DNA from: Pseudomonas benzenivorans
Lineage (GTDB): Bacteria; Pseudomonadota; Gammaproteobacteria; Pseudomonadales; Pseudomonadaceae
Direction of reading: 5' to 3'
Assembly: GCF_900100495.1 (NCBI RefSeq)
Contig: NZ_FNCT01000005.1
Coordinates: forward strand, 62,001 to 126,000
Length of the DNA stretch: 64,000 bases
Of the stretch, positions 33,318 through 42,081 are shown one piece after another. The notes below the pieces were generated by a model that worked only from the letters and a program-made list of their open reading frames with translations, made no database searches and was not told the origin of the DNA. Position numbers and translations under genes: made by a program. The first letter of the stretch is position 1. Every line of letters starts with the position of its first letter.

Positions 33318-35425
33318 GCTTGTCGCCCCTCGCCTATGCTGACTCACTGCGCATTGGCACCATTGACTTCGTCTCGCCCGACGAGATCAAGGTGCTGCTC
33401 GACATCGAGGCACCCGATGGCGTGGCGCTCAATACCGGCACGCCGCGTCCCTTCCCACGTATCAACGGCTATGTGCTGATTCCCAGCGACGATGGGCATT
33501 TGGTTGCCCAGGTCGAGTGGATCACCATTGAGCGTTCGCAATACCCCAAGCGCAAGGGCATGCAGGACTTCGGTCTGGTGGATTTGCCCTATCCCCTGCG
33601 CAAGATGAGCCTCAACCCGCTGGGGGTGCTGGCTTACGAGAGCAAAGACGCAAACGGCAATGACGTTTATCGCTTCCGGCGCGGCGTCGAGAGCTATCCC
33701 ACCGTGGGCGATGCCGTGCTGCTGCCCACGCATAATCAGCTGCAGGCAATCGTCAAATCCGGCGATAACCGCCATGTGCTGATCGGCACCAGCCCACTAG
33801 CCGCCAATGCCAAGGTCAGAATCGACCCGGACCGCCTGTTCGGCCGCCATTTGGCGGTGCTGGGCAACACCGGCAGCGGCAAGTCCTGCTCGGTCGCGGG
33901 GTTAGTCCGCTGGTCTTTGGAAGCAGCAGAAAAACAACGAGGTGCGAAACCTAACGCGCGGTTTATCGTTCTCGACCCGAATGGCGAGTATGCAAAAGCT
34001 TTTGAGGGATTGGGCGATGTGCGTGTTTATGCCGTCGAACCCAGTGTAGGCGTAGAGCAACTGCAAGTACCTCTGTGGTTCTGGAATAGCGCCGAGTGGA
34101 GCGCGTTCACTCAGGCGAGCGAGCGTGCGCAACGCCCCCTGCTGCGCAGAGCACTCCGGGAGATGCGCAGCAGCCCCGATGTGGTCGAAGACACCATATT
34201 TACCCTGCGGCGAAAAGTTAGCTCCATTCTCATCACCTTGAAGGCTCAAGTCCGTAATGGTGAAACATATGAAGGTTGGAAGTTTGGTCCCAAGCTTCCG
34301 GCCTTCCTTGAGGACCTTGAAGCATTTTCCCAAGAGTTCTCTGAGCACCGTGAGAGCCTAGAATTTCTTGCCGCTCAAGTTCAGTCTCTACTGAGTCGGC
34401 CGAAACAAACCTACCCCAAACAGAATGGCCAGACTGGATACAACGATTTTCCCGCAACTGCGGTTGAAGGAGTTATTTCCCATTTTCAGGGATTCCTTTC
34501 ATCCATTGGCGGGGCCGTTTATCAAGAAGGGCCAAACGAGGATGCGCCATTGAAGTTTGATGGGGCTCAGTTCGCTGATCATCTGGAGGCATTGGCGAGC
34601 CAGGAAACAAACGCACAGTTTTTCGACTTTCTCATCATGCGTATCCGAACGATGCTATCGGATATTAGGGTGAAGCGAATTGTTACGGGCACTACCGAAA
34701 CGTCCTTGGCTGACTGGCTTGAAAATCACATCGGTGACAACCAGGCGTCGAACGGCTCGGTCACCGTCATCGATCTCTCGCTGGTGCCCGCCGAGGTGGT
34801 GCACATCATCACCGCCGTGATTGCCCGCATGACGCTGGAAGCGCTACAGCGCTACCGCAGGCTGAACCACGGCAAGACCTTGCCCACCGTGCTGGTGATG
34901 GAAGAAGCGCACACCTTCATCAAGCGCTACAAGGACGACGCGGAAAACCAGAACTCGGCTGCCATCTGCTGCCAAGTATTCGAGAAGATCGCCCGTGAAG
35001 GTCGCAAGTTTGGACTAGGGCTCGTGCTGTCCTCGCAGCGGCCAAGCGAGCTGTCGCCCACCGTACTGTCCCAGTGCAACAGCTACCTGCTGCACCGCAT
35101 CAGCAACGACCGAGACCAGGAGCTGGTGCATAAGCTGGTGCCCGACAACCTGCGCGGCCTGTTGCGCGACTTGCCCTCACTACCCTCGCGCCACGCGATC
35201 CTGCTCGGCTGGGCGTCGGAACTGCCGGTACTGGTGCAGATGAACGCACTGCCTGAGCAGCACCGTCCGAAATCGGACGATCCGGATTTCTGGGCGGTGT
35301 GGTCAGGCAAAGACAGCAAAGGCCAGATGGTCGAGCGCACTGTGGATTGGAAAACGATTGCGGACGACTGGCAGCAGATCAGTACGCCAGTCGAGGAACA
35401 AGATTTGGAGAACAAAAATGAGTAA
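33314..35425 (+). CDS. herA: HerA-like ATPase/translocase (DUF87)
   Basis: A 703-residue HerA/FtsK-type hexameric ATPase. N-terminal HAS-barrel-like region (about 1-150), Walker A GNTGSGKS (184-191) and Walker B VLVMEEAHTF (Glu530-Glu531) with SSQRPSELSPTVLSQCN following. It partners the SIR2 protein. The central part (about 33905-34750) is clearly AT-richer than both ends (27 of 60 bases GC at 34441-34500 against 38 of 60 at 34801-34860), so it is a mosaic gene. Its last 8 bp overlap the start of the C-terminal pglX half. Confidence 0.9.
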   Translation: MSLSPLAYADSLRIGTIDFVSPDEIKVLLDIEAPDGVALNTGTPRPFPRINGYVLIPSDDGHLVAQVEWITIERSQYPKRKGMQDFGLVDLPYPLRKMSLNPLGVLAYESKDANGNDVYRFRRGVESYPTVGDAVLLPTHNQLQAIVKSGDNRHVLIGTSPLAANAKVRIDPDRLFGRHLAVLGNTGSGKSCSVAGLVRWSLEAAEKQRGAKPNARFIVLDPNGEYAKAFEGLGDVRVYAVEPSVGVEQLQVPLWFWNSAEWSAFTQASERAQRPLLRRALREMRSSPDVVEDTIFTLRRKVSSILITLKAQVRNGETYEGWKFGPKLPAFLEDLEAFSQEFSEHRESLEFLAAQVQSLLSRPKQTYPKQNGQTGYNDFPATAVEGVISHFQGFLSSIGGAVYQEGPNEDAPLKFDGAQFADHLEALASQETNAQFFDFLIMRIRTMLSDIRVKRIVTGTTETSLADWLENHIGDNQASNGSVTVIDLSLVPAEVVHIITAVIARMTLEALQRYRRLNHGKTLPTVLVMEEAHTFIKRYKDDAENQNSAAICCQVFEKIAREGRKFGLGLVLSSQRPSELSPTVLSQCNSYLLHRISNDRDQELVHKLVPDNLRGLLRDLPSLPSRHAILLGWASELPVLVQMNALPEQHRPKSDDPDFWAVWSGKDSKGQMVERTVDWKTIADDWQQISTPVEEQDLENKNE

Positions 35426-37202
35426 CTGCCAAGCCCACAATGCCGAGCAGAGTATGAAGAAGTATTTCTTTCGAGCTTCATCCCTAGATTTTAGGGTGAT
35501 CCCGGGAAGCCCAATTGCATACTGGATAAACGATCAGCTTCGCAATATATTTAATGGAGCATCGTTGTCGGAGCACTTCCAAACTCGCCTTGGCTTATCA
35601 ACCGCAAACAATGATCGTTTCTTGAGAAATTGGCATGAAGTGAATTTTGCGGCAATTTTGTTTGACTGCCCAAGCAGAAATAGGGCGATCGAGAGTGATA
35701 TCACGTGGTTCCCCTATGAAAAGGGTGGCTCTTTTAGAAAATGGTTTGGAAACCATGACTTCCTTGTCAACTGGAGAAACGACGGCGAAGAAGTAAGAAA
35801 CTTCGGCGCCGACGAGGGAAAAATTAGATCTCACAATTACAACTTGGATTTTATCTTCAAAGAGGGGATCACCTGGTCTGATGTAACATCAGGAACCAAT
35901 GCATTTAGACTTATGCCAGAAGGCTTCTTGTTTGATGGCCGGGGGTCGTCTGGATTTGTCCGGGAACGTCAGTTCACCAATATGGTTTTAGGTTTATTGA
36001 ATTCGACCGTATCGACTTACGCGATATCGGTAATAAATCCTACCATTGCTGTAAACGTTGGAGAGATTGCGAAACTTCCGTTTCCGAACTTGGATGAAGA
36101 TGCAAGCGCGCACGTTGATAAGACTGTACGCATGATTACGAAGGTGCATCGAGCAGATTGGGACAGTTATGAAACTTCCTGGGACTTCACTAGCCTCCCG
36201 CTGCTGCATTCCGACTACTGCCTCCCCAAGCTGAAGGATAGCTACCAGAAGCTCCGCGCCCACTGGCGGGAGATGACGCTGGAGATGCAGCGGCTGGAGG
36301 AAGAGAACAACCGCATATTCATAGAAGCCTACGGTCTGCAGGATGAACTGACACCCGAGGTGCCGCTCAACGAGATCACCCTGACCTGCAACCCGCATTA
36401 CCGTTACGGCAACGACAAGAGCGAGGACGAGCTGGAGGCGCTGCTGCTGGCCGAGACCATGCGCGAACTGGTCTCCTATGCCGTGGGCTGCGTGTTCGGC
36501 CGCTACAGTCTCGACAAGCCGGGGCTGATCCTGGCCAACCAGGGCGAGACACTGGCCGACTACCTTGCACAGGTGCCGCAACCGAGCTTCCCGGCCGATG
36601 ACGACAACGTCATCCCCATGCTCGATGGCGACTGGTTCACCGACGACATCGCCGAGCGATTCCGCAGGTTCCTGCGCGTGGCCTTTGGCGAGGAACACTA
36701 CGAGGAAAACCTCCGGTTCGTCGAGCAGGCGCTGAACATCAAGGGCAAGCGCAACTACAGCATCCGCGACTACTTCCTTGGCGAGTTCTACACCGATCAT
36801 GTGAAGCGCTACAAAAAGCGGCCCATCTACTGGTTGTTCTCCAGTCCCAAGGGCAGCTTCAACGCGCTGATCTATATGCACCGCTACCGCCCGGATACGG
36901 TGAGCGTGGTGCTTAACGACTACCTGCGCGAGTTCCGCACCAAGCTCACCTCCCACAAGAACCATCTGGAGGCGGTCAGCATCAGCGCCAGCAGCAGCCA
37001 GGGCGAGAAGACCAAGGCCCTGAAGGAGATCGAGAAGATCACCAAGATGATCGCCGAAATGGAGGACTACGAGCGCGAAGTGCTTTACCCGCTGGCCACC
37101 GAACAGGTGGAGATCGACCTCGACGACGGCGTCAAGCTCAACTACCCCAAACTCGGCGCGGCCTTGAAGAAGATCGTCGGCCTGGATGCGAAAGAGGATT
37201 AA
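35418..37202 (+). CDS. pglX: PglX C-terminal half: specificity and scaffold region
   Basis: A 594-residue frame whose N-terminal segment KYFFRASSLDFRVIPGSPIAYW is the normal middle of PglX. With the 602-residue N half the total is about 1196, the usual full length. Residues up to about 254 form the variable target-recognition part and are AT-rich (25 of 60 bases GC at 35881-35940). The rest, beginning near 36180, is a helical scaffold as GC-rich as neighbouring BREX genes (40 of 60 at 36421-36480). The ATG at 35418 has TTGGAG seven bases upstream and overlaps herA, so it can be translated by itself. The two halves could assemble much like HsdM with HsdS. Confidence 0.9.
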   Translation: MSNCQAHNAEQSMKKYFFRASSLDFRVIPGSPIAYWINDQLRNIFNGASLSEHFQTRLGLSTANNDRFLRNWHEVNFAAILFDCPSRNRAIESDITWFPYEKGGSFRKWFGNHDFLVNWRNDGEEVRNFGADEGKIRSHNYNLDFIFKEGITWSDVTSGTNAFRLMPEGFLFDGRGSSGFVRERQFTNMVLGLLNSTVSTYAISVINPTIAVNVGEIAKLPFPNLDEDASAHVDKTVRMITKVHRADWDSYETSWDFTSLPLLHSDYCLPKLKDSYQKLRAHWREMTLEMQRLEEENNRIFIEAYGLQDELTPEVPLNEITLTCNPHYRYGNDKSEDELEALLLAETMRELVSYAVGCVFGRYSLDKPGLILANQGETLADYLAQVPQPSFPADDDNVIPMLDGDWFTDDIAERFRRFLRVAFGEEHYEENLRFVEQALNIKGKRNYSIRDYFLGEFYTDHVKRYKKRPIYWLFSSPKGSFNALIYMHRYRPDTVSVVLNDYLREFRTKLTSHKNHLEAVSISASSSQGEKTKALKEIEKITKMIAEMEDYEREVLYPLATEQVEIDLDDGVKLNYPKLGAALKKIVGLDAKED

Positions 37203-37214
37203 GGAGCGCCATTG

Positions 37215-39713
37215 ATGGAAAACCGCATTGCCCAGGCCCTGACCAAACTCTTCGACCGGCACCGGATCGTCTTCTGGTACGACGCCAAGCAGGAGTTGCG
37301 CGACGACTTCGATGCGCTTCAGCTTCCCGGCGTCGAGAAGCTGGAGCTGATCAACAACGAGTACGGCATCAAGTACAGGCTGCTGCGCGAGCAACCGGAA
37401 CAGAAATTCCTGCTCTACCGCGAAGGCCCTCAGCCCGCCGATCTGGATAACTGGCTGCTGGACGTCCAGCTGGCCCATGGCGAGTTCCGCACCGATCAGG
37501 TGGCCATCTGGCTGTCCGAGCTGGAGCTTGGCCTGGAGTTCACGGATGTGGTGCAGGCCCATGCGGAGTTCTTCCAGGCGATCAAGCGCAAGGACGCCCT
37601 CAAGAAGCTGCTGAAAGCCGACGACACAGCCGGACAGATTCGCCTGAAGATGCTGGCGGTATGCACCGGCAGCGAGCCGCGCATGGATGCGGTGGTGGAA
37701 AACCTGCTGCAAGAGCTGGCCGATGGCCGGGACGAGAAGATCAAATTGATCGGCCGGTGCAGCCTGGACGGTTTCCTCTGGGAACAGATGACCCGCTGCT
37801 ATGGCTACAAGTCCGACGCGCCGGGCATCCGCGACTTCGCCATCGAGCTGTTCAAGTCATGCTACGCCATGGGCACCGCTGGCCAGGTGAAACTGACCGG
37901 CGACGCCCTGGTGTTTCTCAAGCGCTGGAAGGACAGCCGTCAGTTCGAAGGCGGTTTCGAGACCCTCTCGGGAGAATGCGCCGAGGTGCTCGGGATTGAG
38001 CAGGATCTGGCCAAGCGGGATTTCCGCGAGTTGATCGAGTTGGATTATTTCCGCCTGATTGACCAGAAGATCATCAGCGACCTCGTGCGGGCGGTGGCAG
38101 CCCGCACGGCCTCAAGCGGTGACGTGGCGATCTGGGTTCGACAGCGGCGACAAGGCCACTGGTACCGCGAATACCGGCATCTGTACGAGGCAGTCGATTA
38201 CGCCGCCCAGTTTACCCACGCCCTGGGCGAGGCCAAACTCGCCATGGACAGCCTAGCCGAAGGCGTGCAGCGCTACAGCCGCTTCTGGTATCAGCTCGAT
38301 CAGCTCTACCGCAAGTTCACCTACCACGTGCGCATGTCAGGACAGGCGTCGCTGATGGGCAGCCTGACCGAGCAGATTGAAAACCTCTATACCAACAACT
38401 ACCTGCTGAAGCTGGGCGACCGCTTCCAGACCTTCGTGGATGCGGCATCGAAGTGGGAAGCCTTCCCGGTGCGTAAGCAGAAGGAGTTTTTCGAGTACTG
38501 GGTACGGCCGTTCCTGCGCAAGGACAACAAGGTCTGCGTGATCATCTCCGATGCCATGCGCTACGAAATCGGCGATGAGCTGCTGAGCCTGATCCGGCAG
38601 GAGGACCGTTACAGCGCCGAACTGGAACCGGCGCTATCGATGTTGCCCAGCTACACCCAGCTCGGCATGGCGGCGCTTCTGCCCAACAAGACACTGGCGA
38701 TTGTCGACAACGAAACCGGCACCGTGCTGGTGGATGGGCAAAGCTCCCAGGGTACGGTTAATCGCACCAAGATCCTGCAGGCTGCACTGAATGGCCGTGG
38801 TGAAGCCATTACCGCCGAAGACTTTATGCAGCTGGATCGGGATGGCAGCCGCGAACTGCTGAAAAGCAACGATGTGCTCTACATCTACCACAATCGCATA
38901 GACCATACTGGCGACAAGATGCATTCGGAGGGGCAAGCGTTTGAAGCGGCTGAGCAAACGCTAGGCGATATCGTCAGGCTGGTGAAGAAACTGACCGCGG
39001 CGAATGCCAACAATATTCTGGTCACCGCCGATCATGGTTTCATCTACCAACATCGACCGCTGGACGAGAGCGACTTTGCCAGTGTCGAGGCTAAGGGTGA
39101 GGTGATTCTGTACCGTGACAGGCGTTTCGTGCTCGGCAAGGGGCTTGCTGAGTCAGCCAGCCTGCACAGCTTCTCGTCTGAACAGCTGGGTCTTTCCGGG
39201 GAGGTCGAAGTCCAGATTCCCAAGTCGATCAACCGCCTGCGTCTGAAGGGCTCCGGGAGCCGTTTTGTACATGGCGGCGCATCGCTGCAGGAAGTGGTGA
39301 TCCCGGTGCTCAAGATCAACAAGAAGCGCCAGAGCGATGTCACCGCCGTTGAAGTGGACATCCTGCGTGGAGCCAGCTCGGTGATTACCTCCGGGCAACT
39401 GGCGGTGACCATGTACCAGGCCGGGCCGGTGACGGACAAGATCCAGCCGCGTGTGCTGCGGGCTGGCATCTACACCGAGGCAGGCGACCTGATCTCCGAC
39501 AGCCATGATCTGACCTTCGACCTGAGCTCGGACAACCCCCGGGAGCGGGAGCTACAGGTGCGCTTCGTGCTGACCCGCAAGGCCGATGAGGCCAACGGCC
39601 AGGAGGTCATTCTACGGCTGGAGGAAAAACACGCCGGGACTTCACATTACAAGGAATACAAGTCGCTCCGGTACTTGATGCGGCGCTCATTTACCAGCGA
39701 CTTCGACTTTTAA
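37215..39713 (+). CDS. pglZ: BREX phosphatase-superfamily protein PglZ (BrxZ)
   Basis: An 832-residue PglZ of the type I ('type A') group, the defining BREX protein with an alkaline-phosphatase-superfamily domain. Metal-binding motifs are intact: ISDAMRYE (Asp446), HNRIDHTGDK (Asp563) and TADHGF (Asp606-His607). The N-terminus RHRIVFWYDAKQELRDDF is typical. ATG at 37215, with AAGGAG ten bases upstream, is preferred to the TTG one codon earlier. A 12-bp gap separates it from the pglX C half, so transcription and translation continue through the split gene. Confidence 0.95.
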   Translation: MENRIAQALTKLFDRHRIVFWYDAKQELRDDFDALQLPGVEKLELINNEYGIKYRLLREQPEQKFLLYREGPQPADLDNWLLDVQLAHGEFRTDQVAIWLSELELGLEFTDVVQAHAEFFQAIKRKDALKKLLKADDTAGQIRLKMLAVCTGSEPRMDAVVENLLQELADGRDEKIKLIGRCSLDGFLWEQMTRCYGYKSDAPGIRDFAIELFKSCYAMGTAGQVKLTGDALVFLKRWKDSRQFEGGFETLSGECAEVLGIEQDLAKRDFRELIELDYFRLIDQKIISDLVRAVAARTASSGDVAIWVRQRRQGHWYREYRHLYEAVDYAAQFTHALGEAKLAMDSLAEGVQRYSRFWYQLDQLYRKFTYHVRMSGQASLMGSLTEQIENLYTNNYLLKLGDRFQTFVDAASKWEAFPVRKQKEFFEYWVRPFLRKDNKVCVIISDAMRYEIGDELLSLIRQEDRYSAELEPALSMLPSYTQLGMAALLPNKTLAIVDNETGTVLVDGQSSQGTVNRTKILQAALNGRGEAITAEDFMQLDRDGSRELLKSNDVLYIYHNRIDHTGDKMHSEGQAFEAAEQTLGDIVRLVKKLTAANANNILVTADHGFIYQHRPLDESDFASVEAKGEVILYRDRRFVLGKGLAESASLHSFSSEQLGLSGEVEVQIPKSINRLRLKGSGSRFVHGGASLQEVVIPVLKINKKRQSDVTAVEVDILRGASSVITSGQLAVTMYQAGPVTDKIQPRVLRAGIYTEAGDLISDSHDLTFDLSSDNPRERELQVRFVLTRKADEANGQEVILRLEEKHAGTSHYKEYKSLRYLMRRSFTSDFDF

Positions 39714-39727
39714 AGGACGGGTGACCG

Positions 39728-41797
39728 ATGAACGAACTTGACCAGAAAATCAACACACACTTCCCGGGACTCGTTGTCCGCAAGGATCTCGTCAAGACGG
39801 TCAAGGGCAACGCCATCGTTCCCTCCTACGTGCTGGAGTACCTGCTGGGACAGTACTGCGCCACCAGCGATGAGCCGACCATCCAGACCGGTATCGAGAC
39901 GGTCAAAGAGGTTCTTGCTAAGCATTATGTTCACCGGAATGAAGCCGGGTTAGTCCGCTCGAACATCAAGGAAAAGGGGCGCTACAAGGTCATCGACAAA
40001 ATCAGTGTCGATCTGAACGACAAGAAGGATGTCTATGAGGCGCAGTTCTCCAACCTGGGTATCAAAGAGGTCCTTGTTGATTCCGGAACGGTGAAAAAGC
40101 ACCCCAAGCTCTTGGTCGGCGGAGTGTGGTGCATTGCTGATCTGGAATATGAGTTTACCGAAGACAAGGCCGTCAGCCCCTGGGTCTTGTCCACTCTCAA
40201 GCCGATCCAGCTCTCCCATTTCGATTTCGACGGCTATGTCGAGGCCCGCAAGCAATTCACCACCGACGAGTGGATCGACCTGCTGGTGCAAAGTATCGGC
40301 TTCAACCCGGATATGTTCGGCAAGCGCAGCAAGCTGACCCAACTGGTCCGCCTGATCCCGTTTTGCGAACGCAACTACAACCTGATCGAACTTGGCCCCA
40401 AGGGGACCGGGAAATCTCACATCTACTCGGAGTTCTCGCCGCACGGCATTCTGATCTCCGGCGGCGAGGTTACGGTTCCCAAGCTTTTCGTGAACAACTC
40501 TTCCGGAAAGATCGGACTGGTCGGCTACTGGGATTGTGTCGCCTTCGACGAGTTTGCCGGAAAGCAAAAGCGCGTGGACAAGGCCCTGGTCGACGTCATG
40601 AAGAACTACATGGCCAACAAGTCCTTCTCGCGGGGCGTCGAGACGCTGGGCGCAGAGGCCTCCATGGTGTTCGTGGGCAACACCCAGCACACCGTGCCCT
40701 ACATGCTCAAGCACTCGGACCTGTTTTGCGAGTTGCCCGACAAGTTCTACGACTCCGCGTTTCTGGACCGCATCCATTTCTATATCCCGGGCTGGGAGGT
40801 CGACATCATCCGGGGCGAGATGTTCTCCAGCGGCTACGGTTTCGTGGTGGACTACCTGGCAGAGATTCTTCGCTCGCTCCGCAATCACGATTACTCGGAC
40901 CGCTACAAGGAGCACTTCTCCCTCTCCTCCGATATCTCGACGCGTGACCGAGATGGCATCAACAAGACATTCTCTGGCTTGATGAAGATCCTGTTTCCGC
41001 ATGGGGGGGCGACCAACGAAGAAGTCGAGGAGCTGCTGCGGTTCGCAATTGAGGGCCGCAAGCGCGTTAAAGACCAACTGATGCGAATCGATTCCACCTA
41101 CGGGAACGTCCGCTTTACCTATCTGGGCACTGATGGCCAGGCCAAGCCTGTCACCACGCTCGAAGAGGAGGAGTACCCCAGCTACTACCACAAGACCATC
41201 GCCGAGGGTGAAGACGGGAATATCTTAGAAGCTGCGCAACCGAGCTTACCGCCAGTTCCAACCGAACCACTGGCACCGGCCGAGCCTGTCCTCAAGGAAA
41301 TGCACCTTACATTCCAGGAGAACCAGAAAGGCCTCTCCTTCGATACGCTGCTCGGTCCTTATCTCAAGGACGCGACTGCAATCACAGTCACCGATCCGTA
41401 CATCCGCCTGTTCTACCAGATGCGCAACTTCATGGAATTTTTGGAGACCGTGGTCAAGCACAAGGCTCCGGATGAGGAAGTGTCCGTGCATCTGGTGACG
41501 ACGGAAGACGAGTTCAAAGGCGAACAGCAGAAAGAAAACTTCGAGAAGATGAAGGAGTCCGCCAGCTCGGTGGGCGTGAACTTCACCTGGGAGTTAGACA
41601 GCACCGGAACTATCCATGCCCGCCACATTGTGACCGACCACGGCTGGAAAATCTCCCTAGATCGAGGCCTCGATATTTTCCAGCGATACGAGTTGAACGA
41701 TGCCTTTACCTTTGCAAATCGGTTGCAGCAATACCGGCCATGCAAGGCGTTCGAGGTGACGTTCATTAAACAAAAGCCGAATCGAGCTGAGGGGTAA
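39728..41797 (+). CDS. brxL: BREX protein BrxL (Lon-like AAA+)
   Basis: A 689-residue BrxL. N-terminal domain (1-200), AAA+ module with Walker A GPKGTGKS (223-230) and Walker B VAFDEFAG, a variable Pro-rich hinge (PPVPTEPLAPAEP, about 515-530), then a Lon-protease-like C-terminal domain. BrxL forms barrels on DNA and is needed for phage restriction, but not methylation, in type I BREX. It ends the recognisable BREX core. It follows pglZ by 14 bp. Confidence 0.95.
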   Translation: MNELDQKINTHFPGLVVRKDLVKTVKGNAIVPSYVLEYLLGQYCATSDEPTIQTGIETVKEVLAKHYVHRNEAGLVRSNIKEKGRYKVIDKISVDLNDKKDVYEAQFSNLGIKEVLVDSGTVKKHPKLLVGGVWCIADLEYEFTEDKAVSPWVLSTLKPIQLSHFDFDGYVEARKQFTTDEWIDLLVQSIGFNPDMFGKRSKLTQLVRLIPFCERNYNLIELGPKGTGKSHIYSEFSPHGILISGGEVTVPKLFVNNSSGKIGLVGYWDCVAFDEFAGKQKRVDKALVDVMKNYMANKSFSRGVETLGAEASMVFVGNTQHTVPYMLKHSDLFCELPDKFYDSAFLDRIHFYIPGWEVDIIRGEMFSSGYGFVVDYLAEILRSLRNHDYSDRYKEHFSLSSDISTRDRDGINKTFSGLMKILFPHGGATNEEVEELLRFAIEGRKRVKDQLMRIDSTYGNVRFTYLGTDGQAKPVTTLEEEEYPSYYHKTIAEGEDGNILEAAQPSLPPVPTEPLAPAEPVLKEMHLTFQENQKGLSFDTLLGPYLKDATAITVTDPYIRLFYQMRNFMEFLETVVKHKAPDEEVSVHLVTTEDEFKGEQQKENFEKMKESASSVGVNFTWELDSTGTIHARHIVTDHGWKISLDRGLDIFQRYELNDAFTFANRLQQYRPCKAFEVTFIKQKPNRAEG

Positions 41798-41801
41798 TAA
41801 C

Positions 41802-41927
41802 ATGAGCGGGATATCGGCATCACTGACGAAATGGTTTTCAGAGCGCCCCCAGTGGCTCCAGATTGCGGCTACTCGCCTACTTCAGCTTTGGAAACCCTCG
41901 CAGGCCTGCAGCAGGACGGCAAGCTGA
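41802..41927 (+). pseudogene. Short frame after brxL, possible truncated gene
   Basis: An ATG four bases after the brxL stop, at a normal coupling distance, opens a 41-codon frame starting MSGISASLTKWFSERPQW. The amphipathic N-terminus looks like the beginning of a larger protein that has been cut after about 28 residues, the tail being out of frame. The sequence from 41928 to 42081 holds no convincing gene on either strand. A start fragment of a deleted BREX accessory gene is the simplest reading, but I cannot name it. Confidence 0.35.
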
Positions 41928-42081
41928 TAGGCGTTCATTTCACACGTACCCGCCTTGAAGGAGCGGATCAGCACGCAGATCCAGGTGACGTCTCAAACCG
42001 GTGGCGGAAGCCAGATATCCGGCCCTGGATGCGGCAGGTTGAGCGCTACAGAACGGGCCGTAGAAACAGGTTGACTTGAGA

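Noticed and set aside
28468..37202. Reading the pglX split as a sequencing frameshift or simple decay
   Set aside because: The halves are 5.1 kb apart with four intact, overlapping genes between them, and both halves have proper starts; decay would leave stops and frameshifts.
35994..37712. 572-codon antisense frame over the pglX C half and pglZ
   Set aside because: Hydrophobic-looking but lies opposite two clear BREX genes and has no start context; composition artefact.
41831..42079. 82-codon frame after brxL
   Set aside because: Arg/Gly/Pro-rich, no ribosome-binding site, and out of frame with the more plausible start at 41802.
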